Made by a program: the position numbers and the translations under genes | Assembly: GCF_016864375.1 (NCBI RefSeq) | Contig: NZ_CP069354.1 | Location: 3,135,501 to 3,199,500, forward strand | DNA from: Microvirga sp. VF16 | GTDB lineage: Bacteria > Pseudomonadota > Alphaproteobacteria > Rhizobiales > Beijerinckiaceae | Direction of reading: 5' to 3' | DNA: 64,000 nucleotides | Notes under the pieces: generated by a model | What the model was told of the DNA's origin: nothing | Seen by the model: only the letters and a program-made list of their open reading frames with translations | Databases searched by the model: none | In this document: one piece after another, positions 10,980 through 19,880 of the stretch | Numbering within the stretch: position 1 is the first letter of the stretch | How the letters are laid out: each line of letters begins with the position of its first letter

Positions 10980-12506
10980 ATGCCGATCACGATAAAGCTT
11001 TCATCCATCACCTTCCCCGAAGACATAGGATGGTTTTCAACAAGCATTGGTATTATTAGCGCCAAAGATGAAAACGGCACGACATTGGAAGGCTATAGAT
11101 TTGAATTAGTTGATAACATAGGAGGGCGTTTTGCCATTGAATACCAATACCTATACGTTACTACTACGGGAAATGAAGCTTTTAATTTTGAGAATGACAA
11201 TCTGAATTCTTTTGATATCAAAATTCGCGCCATCAAAGGCAACGAGCCTCCCGTCGAAGCCGACTTCACGCTTACTGTAACCGATGCTCCAGATGCTCCG
11301 ACGAACCTGGAGCTTTCCGGCAATACCGTCGCTGAGAATGCAGCCATTGAAACGGAGATTGCTACGCTGTCCGCATTTGATGAGGATCGAGGCGAAGGTG
11401 CGGCGATCTTCTATGACTTCGTCACAGATGAGTATGGAGACACAGTTGCGACCCACGACCTCTTCGAAGTCGTCGGCACAACCATTCGGTTGAAAGCCAA
11501 TCTCGACGATGCTCAGATCGGCCCCTATGAGCTTTGGCTGCGTGCCATGGACGAGGACGGCAGCTATTCCGTCAACAAGATCGCCCTGAACGTGACGAAC
11601 GTAAACGAAGCTCCAACCGACCTGACGTTCACCGGTGGCATCATTGCGGAGGATGCATCCGTCGGTGCGGTTGTCACTACTCTCTCGGCTCAAGACCCGG
11701 ACAAGAACGATACCTTTACCTATGCGATCACCGACGCGAAGGGAGCAGTCGTTGCCAATCCATACTTCGAGATCGTCGGCAATCAAATCAAAGTCAAAGC
11801 CGGCCTCGATAATCCCCAACTCGGGCCTCATACCTTCTGGGTCAAAGTCACGGATTCAGGGCAACTGTCCTATCTGGAGCAGGTTACGATCACTGTGTCC
11901 AATTCTCCGGAAGTGATTACCGGCACGAACAGGAACGACAATAAGCTCAACGGCTCCGCCGATGACGACTTCATCAACGGCCTTGCCGGCAACGACAGAC
12001 TCTTCGGCCTTGCGGGCAACGACACGCTCAACGGCGGCGCGGGCAAGGACAAGCTTCATGGCGGTGCCGGCCAGGATGTCTTCGTGTTCGACACGCCCGT
12101 GAAGAAGGGGCACTTCGACCATATCGAAGACTTCAAGGCTTCCGACGACACGATCCAGATCAGCCTCGCGGCTCTGAAAGCCTTCAAGGTGAAGGGCGCC
12201 AAGGCGAGCGACGTGCTTTCCAAGAAGAGTTCGGACGACAAGGGGAAGCCCGACGACAAGGGAAGCAAGAAATCCGTCGGTTTCGACAAGATCTTCAAGA
12301 AGGATCAGAAGCTCGAGAAGAAGTTCTTCAATGTCGGCATGAAGCTCAGCGACAGTCCCGACGGCTCCAACGATTACATCTTCTACAACAAGAAGAGCGG
12401 CATCGTTTACCTGGACATCGACGGCTCCGGCAAAAGCAAAGGCATCGAGATCCTCAAGGTGAAACCGGGCACCACGCTCACAGCAGACGACTTCCTGTTC
12501 ATCTGA
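10980..12506 (+). CDS. Secreted cadherin-like / RTX calcium-binding protein
   Basis: The 508-residue protein has three cadherin-like repeats (about 1-102, 108-206 and 211-307; repeats two and three carry AEN- or AED-type starts and FEVVG or FEIVG strands). Glycine-Asp RTX nonapeptides follow at about 314-366 (LAGNDRLFGLAGNDTLNGG). A C-terminal module of about 140 residues comes last and has no Cys. There is no N-terminal signal peptide. This is the usual design of type I secretion substrates, which fold on calcium outside the cell. AAAGGGG lies upstream of the ATG. The first 250 nt are clearly more AT-rich than the rest. The C-terminal module resembles those of the RTX proteins at 16581 and 41075. 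The exact role (adhesin, surface layer) cannot be told. Confidence 0.85.
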   Translation: MPITIKLSSITFPEDIGWFSTSIGIISAKDENGTTLEGYRFELVDNIGGRFAIEYQYLYVTTTGNEAFNFENDNLNSFDIKIRAIKGNEPPVEADFTLTVTDAPDAPTNLELSGNTVAENAAIETEIATLSAFDEDRGEGAAIFYDFVTDEYGDTVATHDLFEVVGTTIRLKANLDDAQIGPYELWLRAMDEDGSYSVNKIALNVTNVNEAPTDLTFTGGIIAEDASVGAVVTTLSAQDPDKNDTFTYAITDAKGAVVANPYFEIVGNQIKVKAGLDNPQLGPHTFWVKVTDSGQLSYLEQVTITVSNSPEVITGTNRNDNKLNGSADDDFINGLAGNDRLFGLAGNDTLNGGAGKDKLHGGAGQDVFVFDTPVKKGHFDHIEDFKASDDTIQISLAALKAFKVKGAKASDVLSKKSSDDKGKPDDKGSKKSVGFDKIFKKDQKLEKKFFNVGMKLSDSPDGSNDYIFYNKKSGIVYLDIDGSGKSKGIEILKVKPGTTLTADDFLFI

Positions 12507-12530
12507 GGCAGCATATCCCTTCAACTCCCA

Positions 12531-12561
12531 GGCTCCGGTGTGGTCCCACCGGGGCCTTTTT
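12531..12561 (+). terminator. Intrinsic terminator after the first RTX gene
   Basis: A 10-bp stem GGCTCCGGTG / CACCGGGGCC (one G-T pair) with a 6-nt loop is followed by TTTTT. It lies 25 nt past the stop codon. Confidence 0.85.
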
Positions 12562-13028
12562 GTTACCGAGCTGATGCAGAAAAGCCGGCCGTGTCCTTGA
12601 TAACGAAGCGCAATGCCCGGTTCGTTTAGGATCGGTTGAGCATCCTTCCGGGGAGCCCAACAGCGACAGAGCAAAACCGCCAAGTCCGCCTCGCGGCCGG
12701 TCAGTTGTCCTCGCCCGATAGTTTTGAATTCATAGCGCCTCGCTTTCTACCAGGAGACGGCTCAACGGATTGCCGAGGACGTGGCGAGTATCGGGAAGAC
12801 ATCGTGACAGACATGAGAGCGCACCGCGAACCTTCGTTGGGTGTTGGAAGGTTAGGAATTTCGGCAAGCTGACCGTGCAGGTTTCCTGATCGGAGCCGGC
12901 GTTCCGGCGGCCTTCGCACAACCACTCGGCGTTCCAAGGGTGACGAAAGCCTTTCTTAACGCTATAGAGCCAAGGCTCTGAACCCGCGAAGGCGGCTCCA
13001 TTCCTGTTATTCTGCGTAGGCCCGGCCC
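12562..13028. other. Intergenic stretch without a recognised gene
   Basis: These 467 bases carry only short open frames of up to 78 codons on both strands, with no family-like sequence and no good ribosome-binding sites. It presumably contains the promoter for cvpA, but no well-spaced box pair stands out. Confidence 0.5.
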
Positions 13029-13637
13029 ATGCCCTTTTCCGTTCTGGACCTCGTCGTTATCGGTATCGTCCTGATCTCGGCCCTTCTTGCTGCCGTGCGC
13101 GGCTTCACCCGCGAAGTGCTCGCCATCGTGGCCTGGGTCGTCGCAGCCGCTGCGGCCTGGTACTTGCATCCGACAGCCCTGCCAATCGCGCAGCAATATA
13201 TCAGCAGCAACACGGTGGCGCTCGTGGCCGCCATCGGCGGCATCTTCGTGGTAACGCTGATCATCGTGTCGATCATCACGGTGCAGATCTCCGACCTGAT
13301 CCTCGATTCCCGCATCGGCGCCCTTGACCGGACGCTGGGTCTGTTCTTCGGCGCCGCGCGCGGCTTCCTCATCTGCGTGATCGGCTGGGCTTTCCTCGGC
13401 TGGCTGCTTCAGGGCAAGGAGCCTGAATGGGCGGCCTCCTCCCGCACCCGCCCCGCGATGGAGAACACCCGCGACAACATCATCGCCATGTTGCCGGAGA
13501 ATGCCGAGGCCCTGCTCCAGCGCCTGCGCAAGGAAGCGCCGACGGAAGCCGAGCCGGCCGAGCCCGATCCGCAGCGCCCGGCAACGCCTGCGCCCGCTGC
13601 CCCGACCGCGCCGCAGACGCCTCAACGGCGTAGCTGA
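13029..13637 (+). CDS. cvpA: CvpA family membrane protein
   Basis: The 202-residue protein has four membrane segments in the first 130 residues (about 5-23, 30-46, 62-84 and 104-126) and the family pattern VRGFTREVLAIVAW followed by LDRTLGLFFGAARG. The C-terminal 60 residues are Pro/Ala/Glu-rich and low in complexity. In E. coli, CvpA is needed for colicin V production, but a general function is not settled. It lies upstream of purF, as in many proteobacteria. The ribosome-binding site is weak. Confidence 0.9.
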   Translation: MPFSVLDLVVIGIVLISALLAAVRGFTREVLAIVAWVVAAAAAWYLHPTALPIAQQYISSNTVALVAAIGGIFVVTLIIVSIITVQISDLILDSRIGALDRTLGLFFGAARGFLICVIGWAFLGWLLQGKEPEWAASSRTRPAMENTRDNIIAMLPENAEALLQRLRKEAPTEAEPAEPDPQRPATPAPAAPTAPQTPQRRS

Positions 13638-13677
13638 GCCGGCTAGGATCACGTTTCCGCCAGCGTCAACATAGCCA

Positions 13678-13706
13678 TTGGCGTTCGGCCCGAGGACGAC
13701 TACATA
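13678..13706 (+). promoter_or_regulatory. Weak candidate promoter upstream of purF
   Basis: TTGGCG (13678-13683) and TACATA (13701-13706) are spaced by 17 nt, 42 nt before the purF ATG. Each box matches the consensus only moderately, so purF may also be read from the cvpA promoter. Confidence 0.3.
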
Positions 13707-13748
13707 AGGGCGGCGCCGGTGGGGGCGCGAATCCCAAGGATTTGATCG

Positions 13749-15236
13749 ATGTCTGCTTTGTCTGAGACGTGGCAGGTCACCCCGAAACAGGTGGACCTGG
13801 ACCTCGACGGCGATACCCTGCGTGAAGAATGCGGCGTCTTCGGCATCTACGGGCATCCTGACGCAGCCGCCATTACGGCGCTCGGCCTCCATGCCCTGCA
13901 GCACCGCGGTCAGGAAGCGGCGGGCATCGTTTCCTATAACGGCTCGGTCTTCCATTCCGAGCGCCGGCTCGGCCTCGTCGGCGACAACTTCTCCGACCGG
14001 GCGACCATCGAGCGCCTCGAAGGCCTCTCCGCCATCGGCCATACCCGCTACTCGACGACAGGCGAGACAGTCCTGCGCAACGTGCAGCCCCTTTTCGCCG
14101 AGCTCGACGGCGGCGGCTTCGCGGTCGCTCATAACGGCAACCTGACCAATGGCCTGACGCTGCGCCGCAATCTCATTCGCGACGGCGCCATTTGCCAGTC
14201 GACGACCGATACCGAGGTGATCGTCCATCTCGTAGCCCGCAGCCGCAAGGATCGGGTGATCGATCGCTTCGTCGAAGCGATCCAGAAGATCGAGGGCGCC
14301 TATGCCCTGGTGGCGCTCACAAACAAGAAGCTGATCGGCGCCCGCGATCCGCTGGGCATCCGCCCCCTGGTGCTGGGCGAGCTCGACGGCCGCTACATTC
14401 TCGCCTCCGAGACCTGCGCGCTCGACATCATCGGCGCCCGCTTCGTGCGCGACATCGAGAATGGCGAATGCGTGGTGATCTCTGACGAGGGCATCGAATC
14501 CTTCCGCTTCGTGCCGGAACAGGCTCCGCGCCCCGACATCTTCGAATACATCTACTTCGCCCGCCCCGATTCCGTCGTGAACGGCCGCAGTGTCTATGAG
14601 GTCCGCAAGGGCATGGGCCGCGAGCTCGCGCTGGAATCGCCCGCCGTTGCGGATGTGGTGATTCCGGTGCCGGATTCCGGCGTGCCGGCGGCGCTCGGTT
14701 ACGCCCAGACCTGCGGGCTGCCTTACGAGCTCGGCATCATCCGCAACCACTATGTCGGCCGCACCTTCATTCAGCCGACCCAGTCGGTGCGCGAGCTCGG
14801 CGTGCGCATGAAGCATTCCGCCAACCGCTCGGCGATTGCCGGCAAGCGCATCGTGCTCGTGGACGACAGCCTCGTGCGCGGTACGACCTCGGTGAAGATC
14901 GTGCGCATGATGCGCGAGGCCGGAGCCAAAGAGGTACACTTCCGCATCTCCAGCCCGCCGATCACACATCCGGACTTCTACGGCATCGACACGCCGGAGA
15001 AGGAGAAGCTGCTCGCCGCGACCCATGATCTCGAGCAGATGCGCCAGTATATCGGCGCGGACTCGCTCGCCTTCCTGTCCATCGAGGGCGTGTATCGCGC
15101 CATGGGTGAGACGGGCCGCAACGCGGCGCAGCCGCAATTCACCGACCATTGCTTCACGGGCGACTACCCGACGCCGCTGACGGATCTTGCCGTCGCCACT
15201 CCGCGCCGTCTCGCCGTTCTCGCCGAAGCCGACTGA
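13749..15236 (+). CDS. purF: Amidophosphoribosyltransferase
   Basis: PurF makes 5-phosphoribosylamine from PRPP and glutamine, the first step of purine synthesis. The 495-residue protein has a propeptide of 27 residues before the nucleophile Cys28 in EECGVFGIYG, the glutaminase motif LQHRGQEAAGI, and the PRPP-binding loop IVLVDDSLVRGTTS in the C-terminal transferase domain. Length is typical. An SDR gene follows after 9 nt and is probably co-transcribed. Confidence 0.98.
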   Translation: MSALSETWQVTPKQVDLDLDGDTLREECGVFGIYGHPDAAAITALGLHALQHRGQEAAGIVSYNGSVFHSERRLGLVGDNFSDRATIERLEGLSAIGHTRYSTTGETVLRNVQPLFAELDGGGFAVAHNGNLTNGLTLRRNLIRDGAICQSTTDTEVIVHLVARSRKDRVIDRFVEAIQKIEGAYALVALTNKKLIGARDPLGIRPLVLGELDGRYILASETCALDIIGARFVRDIENGECVVISDEGIESFRFVPEQAPRPDIFEYIYFARPDSVVNGRSVYEVRKGMGRELALESPAVADVVIPVPDSGVPAALGYAQTCGLPYELGIIRNHYVGRTFIQPTQSVRELGVRMKHSANRSAIAGKRIVLVDDSLVRGTTSVKIVRMMREAGAKEVHFRISSPPITHPDFYGIDTPEKEKLLAATHDLEQMRQYIGADSLAFLSIEGVYRAMGETGRNAAQPQFTDHCFTGDYPTPLTDLAVATPRRLAVLAEAD

Positions 15237-15245
15237 GACCTTTCG

Positions 15246-15989
15246 ATGGACAAGCCTCTTCAGAACCGCGTCGCGGTCGTCACCGGCGCTTCGCGCGGCA
15301 TCGGCCGCGCGGCGGCGCTCGCCCTTGCCGAAGCTGGCGCGCATGTGATCGCGCTCGCCCGCACGCAAGGAGCGCTCGAATCCCTCGACGACGAGATCCG
15401 CGCCAAGGGCTCCTCGGCCACCCTCGTGCCGGTGAACCTCAAGGATTTCGAGGCCCTCGACCGATTGGGTGCTGCGATCTACGAGCGCTGGGGCAAGCTC
15501 GACATCCTGCTCGGCAATGCGGGCCAGCTCGGCGAGCTCGCGCCGATCACCCATATCGACCAGCCGGTCTGGGACGAGGTGATGGCGGTCAACGTGACAG
15601 CCAATTACCGCCTGATCCGCTCGCTCGATCCGCTGCTGCGCGCCTCGGATGCTGGCCGCGCGATCTTCATCACCTCCGGCGCCGCTCACAAGCACAAGGC
15701 CTATTGGGGCGTCTATGCGGTGTCGAAGGCAGCTCTTGAGGCCCTGGTGCGCACCTATGCCGCCGAGACGGTGACGACCCCGGTCAAGGCGATGCTGCTC
15801 AATCCCGGCCCCCTTCGCACTGCCATGCGCCGTGCGGCGATGCCGGGCGAGGACCCGCTGACGCTGAAGACGCCCGATGACCTCGCCCCTCACATCGTGA
15901 AGCTCGCCCTGCCCTCGTGGAGTGAGACCGGCAAGATCTATGACTTCACGCAGGACGGTAAGGTCATCGAGCCGCAGCTGCCGGCTTAA
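15246..15989 (+). CDS. Short-chain dehydrogenase/reductase
   Basis: The 247-residue protein has the Rossmann motif TGASRGIG (about 14-21), the NAG motif (LLGNAGQLGE), a catalytic Ser in FITSGAA and the YxxxK pair in YAVSKAALEAL. This makes it an active classical SDR, although the substrate is unknown. It starts 9 nt after purF. The purF-SDR pairing recurs in related bacteria, but no purine-related role is shown. No signal peptide is present, so it is cytoplasmic. Confidence 0.93.
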   Translation: MDKPLQNRVAVVTGASRGIGRAAALALAEAGAHVIALARTQGALESLDDEIRAKGSSATLVPVNLKDFEALDRLGAAIYERWGKLDILLGNAGQLGELAPITHIDQPVWDEVMAVNVTANYRLIRSLDPLLRASDAGRAIFITSGAAHKHKAYWGVYAVSKAALEALVRTYAAETVTTPVKAMLLNPGPLRTAMRRAAMPGEDPLTLKTPDDLAPHIVKLALPSWSETGKIYDFTQDGKVIEPQLPA

Positions 15990-16580
15990 CGGCAAGTCCA
16001 GTCTCTCGATCCGGCCCGCACAAGTGCTCATTTCGAATACCTCGAGGGTGTCATCCCGGGACTGCGGGGCGGAACCCGGGACCGTCGGACGAGGATGGCT
16101 CACTTCACCTCTCACGGGCGAGAGAGGCCGGATCGTCAGGTCCGGGTGAGGGAGGGTGCTTAACACGGGTGACTCCGTGCCCCTTATTCCTGCCCCTCCC
16201 TCGAAGAGGGGAGCTTGCGCCCCATCCCAACCGCATCATGGCCCTGACCGCATCGGCGGCGCTTCGAACTTGATGCTGTTCTCGAGGCGGCGGACAGGGA
16301 TCGGCTTCCAGCGCGTCGGTGAGCCGCTGATTGAACGTCGCGGTCGGGAGGCGCGCGTTCCGCGTCTCAAAAGTCAATCTGCACAAGGGTTTGAGAGGAC
16401 ATCCTCCGCTTTGCGAACACAAAGAAATTCCCGTCCTGCCGCCCGACCTTCTGTTCATAGTCCCCTAACAGAACTCGCCGCGGGCAACGTTGCGACATGG
16501 GATAGCATTGCATTAACTGTAATGTGCCTATATTTCGTTCTGCTTCCAACAACGAGCAGAATCGATTTCAGGAGGACCTT
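15990..16580. other. Intergenic region with palindromic repeat elements
   Basis: No gene is supported in these 591 bases. At 16054-16081 the arms TCCCGGG and CCCGGGA flank 14 nt. Further on are purine/pyrimidine-biased runs with several inverted segments (around 16100-16230). These look like the interspersed repeats common in this group of genomes. The last 60 bases are AT-rich and probably hold the promoter of the RTX gene at 16581. Confidence 0.5.
16508..16534 (+). promoter_or_regulatory. Candidate promoter for the small RTX gene
   Basis: TATATT (16529-16534) matches the -10 consensus at 5 of 6 positions. TTGCAT (16508-16513) lies 15 nt upstream, which is slightly short. The local AT-rich context fits a promoter. 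Confidence 0.3.
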
Positions 16581-17147
16581 ATGAGCGGCAAGAATTCTCA
16601 GAAGACCGGCTGGACATTTCCGAGCATCGGCCAGGACCAGGATGCGCTGTGGGGCTCGGCGACCGCCGCCCTTCCCCCGATGGGAACGCCCCGCGCCGAC
16701 GTGCTGAAAGGCACCGACGGCATCGATGGCTTCTACGGCATGGGTGGCAACGACATCATCTACGGCTACGGCGGTTACGATGCTCTTGCTGGCGGCACCG
16801 GCAACGACAGGCTCTATGGCGGCAAGGGCAACGACAACTTCATCTTCGAATCCAAACTGAACGCGAAGACCAATGTCGACAGGATCATGGATTTCAAGTC
16901 CTCCGAGGACGACACGATCAGCCTGTCCCGCTCCGTCTTCAAGAAAACCGGCTCTTATGGCGCGCTGAAAGAGGCGGCGTTCTATGCCGGCAGGAAAGCT
17001 CACGACAAGGACGACCGGATTATCTACGACAAGAAGACCGGCTCGCTCTATTACGATCCGGATGGAACAGGCTCGGCGGCGCAGATCAAGTTCGCCATCC
17101 TGGCCAACAAAGCTGCCATCACCCACGCGGATTTCGCGATCGGCTAA
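16581..17147 (+). CDS. Small RTX calcium-binding protein
   Basis: From the ATG with an AGGAGG ribosome-binding site 5 nt upstream, the product is 188 residues; an upstream in-frame ATG at 16524 lacks such a site. Residues 34-91 hold RTX-type repeats (MGGNDIIYGYGGYDALAGG, GNDRLYGGKGND). The last roughly 97 residues repeat the module seen in the RTX proteins at 10980 and 41075: VDRIMDFKSSEDD, then an RIIYDKKTGSLYYDPDGTG block. It lacks a signal peptide and Cys, as expected for a type I secretion substrate. It may be a minimal secreted member of the family. Confidence 0.82.
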   Translation: MSGKNSQKTGWTFPSIGQDQDALWGSATAALPPMGTPRADVLKGTDGIDGFYGMGGNDIIYGYGGYDALAGGTGNDRLYGGKGNDNFIFESKLNAKTNVDRIMDFKSSEDDTISLSRSVFKKTGSYGALKEAAFYAGRKAHDKDDRIIYDKKTGSLYYDPDGTGSAAQIKFAILANKAAITHADFAIG

Positions 17148-17173
17148 AGCCCTCGCCCGGTGACAATGAACCC

Positions 17174-17201
17174 AGCCCCTCCGGCAACGGAGGGGCTTTT
17201 T
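17174..17201 (+). terminator. Intrinsic terminator after the small RTX gene
   Basis: A perfect 10-bp stem AGCCCCTCCG / CGGAGGGGCT with a GCAA tetraloop runs into TTTTT. It lies 27 nt past the stop. Confidence 0.9.
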
Positions 17202-17267
17202 GTTTCAAGATTTCGGAAGAGCCTCTCGGGCCGGCTATTGCCGAAGAAGGGAGAGCCGCTCAAGCGT

Positions 17268-18239
17268 TCACGGGAAGAGATCGTACGGCAGGACGCCGGT
17301 CTTGGTGGTGAGATAGAGAAGCAGCGTCAGCGTGACCATCGACACCAGCGTGCCGACAAGGACGCAGGCCGAGGCGCGCTCCACGCCCACGTTGTATTGG
17401 GTCGAGATGACGAAGATGTTCAGCGCCGGCGGCAGGGCCGCCATGATCATCGCCGCATAGGTCCAGTCCGGGCCGAAATCGCCGACGGCCGAGAGCATCA
17501 CCCAGACCAGCAGCGGGTGCAGGATCAGCTTGATGAAGACCAGTGCCGGCACCTCCCCGGGCATCCGGCGTAGAGGCCGCAAAGCGACGGTCACGCCGAG
17601 GATGAACAGGGCACAGGGAGCGGCCGCTCCCGAGAGCCAGGTGACCATCTGTTCGACGGGGCCCGGCAGCTGAAGATGCAGATAGCTTGCGGCGATGCCG
17701 ATGGCCGTCGCGACGTTGAAGGGGTGAGTCACCACGCGCCAGACGATCCGGCGGATCGTCGCCGGCAGGCTGAGCTTGTCGAGCCCCGCCATCGACATCA
17801 GCAGCGGGACCACCGAGAACAGGAACAGATTATCGAAAACGAAGATCAGAACAACCGGAGCGCTGGCCGAAGCGCCGATCGCCGCGAGGATGAGCGGCGG
17901 GCCCATATAGCCGATATTGGAATAGGACCCGGCCACGCCCTGCATGACCGATTGTGGGAGGTCCTTGGTATAGCGCCAGCCGGTCACGAACGACAGCACG
18001 AAGGCGCAGAAGGTCGAGAACGTGGTGGCGGCAATGAAGGGCCAGTTGGCCAGCTCGGTCAGAGGCTTGTCGGCGATGAGTCGGTAGAACAGGCAAGGCA
18101 GCGCCACGTAGATCAGAAAGAACTGCATCCAGGCGAGGCCGGCTTCCGGCTGCTTCACCATCCTGCCGCAGAAGAAGCCGAGCCCGATGAGACCGAAAAA
18201 GGGGGCAAGCAGATTGAACAGCCCGATCAGGTCGGACAT
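17268..18239 (-). CDS. AEC family transporter (auxin efflux carrier-like permease)
   Basis: The 323-residue protein (start MSDLIGLFNLLAPF, with TGGAG upstream) is an integral membrane protein with about ten predicted spans and the family features GLGFFCGRMV, GSYSNIGYMGPPL in the middle and ALPPALNIFVISTQY near the end. AEC carriers move organic anions such as malate in bacteria; the substrate here is unknown. A longer frame starting at 18305 adds 22 residues without merit. The gene stands alone, divergent from hspQ. Confidence 0.9.
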   Translation of the reverse strand: MSDLIGLFNLLAPFFGLIGLGFFCGRMVKQPEAGLAWMQFFLIYVALPCLFYRLIADKPLTELANWPFIAATTFSTFCAFVLSFVTGWRYTKDLPQSVMQGVAGSYSNIGYMGPPLILAAIGASASAPVVLIFVFDNLFLFSVVPLLMSMAGLDKLSLPATIRRIVWRVVTHPFNVATAIGIAASYLHLQLPGPVEQMVTWLSGAAAPCALFILGVTVALRPLRRMPGEVPALVFIKLILHPLLVWVMLSAVGDFGPDWTYAAMIMAALPPALNIFVISTQYNVGVERASACVLVGTLVSMVTLTLLLYLTTKTGVLPYDLFP

Positions 18240-18412
18240 CGGCGGCTCCAGATGGAAGGCGGATGGAAGAGGTGGCAAGCCTGAAATGAGAGTTTCTTCT
18301 GGCAAGGTTCCAACCTTGCGACAATCCCACCTTTCGGAAGGCTCGCAGTCCTGGAATGCAATGCTCAGCTCAACAGATGGCCTTGCTCTCTCGATTGTGA
18401 CGCGGGGCCGAT

Positions 18413-18440
18413 TTGGAGATTTCCGCCAGAATCTCTATAT
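18413..18440 (+). promoter_or_regulatory. Candidate promoter for hspQ
   Basis: TTGGAG (18413-18418) and CTATAT (18435-18440) are 16 nt apart, 22 nt before the hspQ start. The -10 box resembles alphaproteobacterial heat-shock and vegetative promoters, so I cannot say which sigma factor would use it. Confidence 0.35.
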
Positions 18441-18461
18441 GAAGATCAAGGAGTTAAGACC

Positions 18462-18791
18462 ATGAAAGCGAGTTCAGCAAAATTCGCGATCGGCCAAGTG
18501 GTTCGGCACCGGGTCTTCGATTTCAGGGGGCTCATCTTCGACGTCGATCCGGAATTCGACAACACCGAAGAATGGTGGCTGTCGATCCCTGAAGAGGTCC
18601 GGCCCCACAAGGACCAGCCCTTCTACCACCTCTTCGCCGAGAACGCGGAAACCGAGTACATTGCCTACGTTTCCGAGCAGAACCTTCTTCCCGACCATTC
18701 CGGTGAGCCTCTGCGCAATCCGATGATCGCCGAGATGTTCACCCGGGAGAAGAACGGCAGCTACAAGGCCAAGCCGATCCTGGCCAACTGA
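18462..18791 (+). CDS. hspQ: Heat shock protein HspQ
   Basis: The 109-residue protein is a YccV/HspQ-like small beta-barrel protein: KFAIGQVVRHRVFDFRGLIFDVDPEF at the N-terminus (shown here only to its extent 7-32), then EEWWLSIP and QPFYHLFAEN, and YIAYVSEQNLL. In enterobacteria HspQ modulates Lon proteolysis and DnaA stability and binds hemimethylated DNA in vitro. AAGGAG precedes the ATG. It is a single-gene unit closed by a strong hairpin. Confidence 0.93.
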   Translation: MKASSAKFAIGQVVRHRVFDFRGLIFDVDPEFDNTEEWWLSIPEEVRPHKDQPFYHLFAENAETEYIAYVSEQNLLPDHSGEPLRNPMIAEMFTREKNGSYKAKPILAN

Positions 18792-18814
18792 GATTTCCTC
18801 TTCGAGTCAAAAGA

Positions 18815-18842
18815 AAACGCCGGGCTTTGCAGCCCGGCGTTT
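18815..18842. terminator. Bidirectional terminator between hspQ and the IalB-like gene
   Basis: A perfect 12-bp stem AAACGCCGGGCT / AGCCCGGCGTTT with a TTGC loop separates the convergent genes. A/T runs on both sides allow it to work in both directions. Confidence 0.88.
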
Positions 18843-18871
18843 CTGTTTGTCGTTGTTGAAGAACGGCGGCC

Positions 18872-19663
18872 TTACGGCTTGGGAGCAGCCGGGGCCGCAG
18901 CACCCGGAGCGGCCGCGCCCGGAGCAGCGGCGCCGGCACCGCTGTTCAGCATGCGCTGGCGCATCTCTTCGCTCTTCTTCTGCAGCTCTTCCTGGAGCTT
19001 CTTCTGCTGCTCTTCGAGCACCTTCGGATCGATCGGAGCACCGTCGAAGGCCTTGCCGAAGCCGGCTGCCGGAACGGCGAAGGTGATCTCGCGACCCATC
19101 TGGTTCTGGACGCTCACGTTCAGGTTAGCGCCCTTCTTGATGGCGGCGATGAAGTCGTCCTTCACCTGAGCCTCGGCGAAGCAGCCGTTGGGCAGGCACA
19201 TGACGTAGCGACCGGCGGTGGCCTGACCCTGATCGACGGCGAAGCGCAGGCCAGGCTGCAGGAGCAGGCCGAGCGGCATCACGAAGCGGACGACCTTCTG
19301 CGGCTGCTGGCCCTTCACGTCATAGACGGCGAGAGCGAGAACCGGTTGGCCCTGATCCGAGACGAAGTCGCGGGTGGTGTAGCAGATCTCGGTGTTGGTG
19401 TTCTGGTCCTTGCCGCAGACCTTGGTCCATTCCGGCTGGGACGGCTCGGCCTTGACCTGCACGATCGTGGGACCGGCATTCTGCTGCGCTTGAGCGGCGC
19501 CTGGAGCCGGCTGCTGGGCGGGCGCGGCGGGACGGGCCGGTTGAGCGGCGGGGCGCTGAGCCGGAGCGGTCTGAGCCAGAACGGGTGCGCTCACCAGAAG
19601 AGCCAAGGCAGTCGCCAGGCCACGGGTCCCCCCCAGGCTCGCGAAGCGTGTCGCGAAAGACAT
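18872..19663 (-). CDS. Invasion-associated locus B family protein
   Basis: The 263-residue protein has a Sec-type signal peptide (hydrophobic core about 16-29, likely cut after LAQ or VLA near 30), a Pro/Ala/Gln-rich linker (31-65) and an IalB-type beta domain with WTKVCGKDQNTNTEICYTT, RFVMPLGLLLQPGL and RYVMCLPNGCFAEA. Four Cys could form two disulfides in the periplasm. A coiled coil rich in Glu/Gln/Lys (about 216-242) and an Ala/Pro-rich tail follow. IalB was named in Bartonella for red-cell invasion; in free-living relatives the role is unknown. GAGGAA lies upstream of the ATG. Confidence 0.9.
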   Translation of the reverse strand: MSFATRFASLGGTRGLATALALLVSAPVLAQTAPAQRPAAQPARPAAPAQQPAPGAAQAQQNAGPTIVQVKAEPSQPEWTKVCGKDQNTNTEICYTTRDFVSDQGQPVLALAVYDVKGQQPQKVVRFVMPLGLLLQPGLRFAVDQGQATAGRYVMCLPNGCFAEAQVKDDFIAAIKKGANLNVSVQNQMGREITFAVPAAGFGKAFDGAPIDPKVLEEQQKKLQEELQKKSEEMRQRMLNSGAGAAAPGAAAPGAAAPAAPKP

Positions 19664-19880
19664 GTGTTAGTTCCTCTTCAGTCGAAAGTTCGGCTTTCGA
19701 ATAGGCCGTTTATCCGGCGTGTTCTTAACCTGCAATGACGGGGTCCAAATCCTTGCCGAATGTGGCGAAGACAAGACGTGTGGCGCTCCTTTAACCTTTC
19801 GTGTGGTAGGTTTCCAGTCACCTGAGGTAAATTTCTGTACAACATTGCTCGGGTGAGTGCCGACTTGTACCGGGAGCACC

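Noticed and set aside
12852-16166. A 1104-codon open frame on the minus strand
   Set aside because: It lies antisense to cvpA, purF and the SDR gene, all with clear family motifs. Its translation is Arg/His/Gly/Asp-rich and lacks domain character, as expected from the opposite strand of GC-rich coding DNA.
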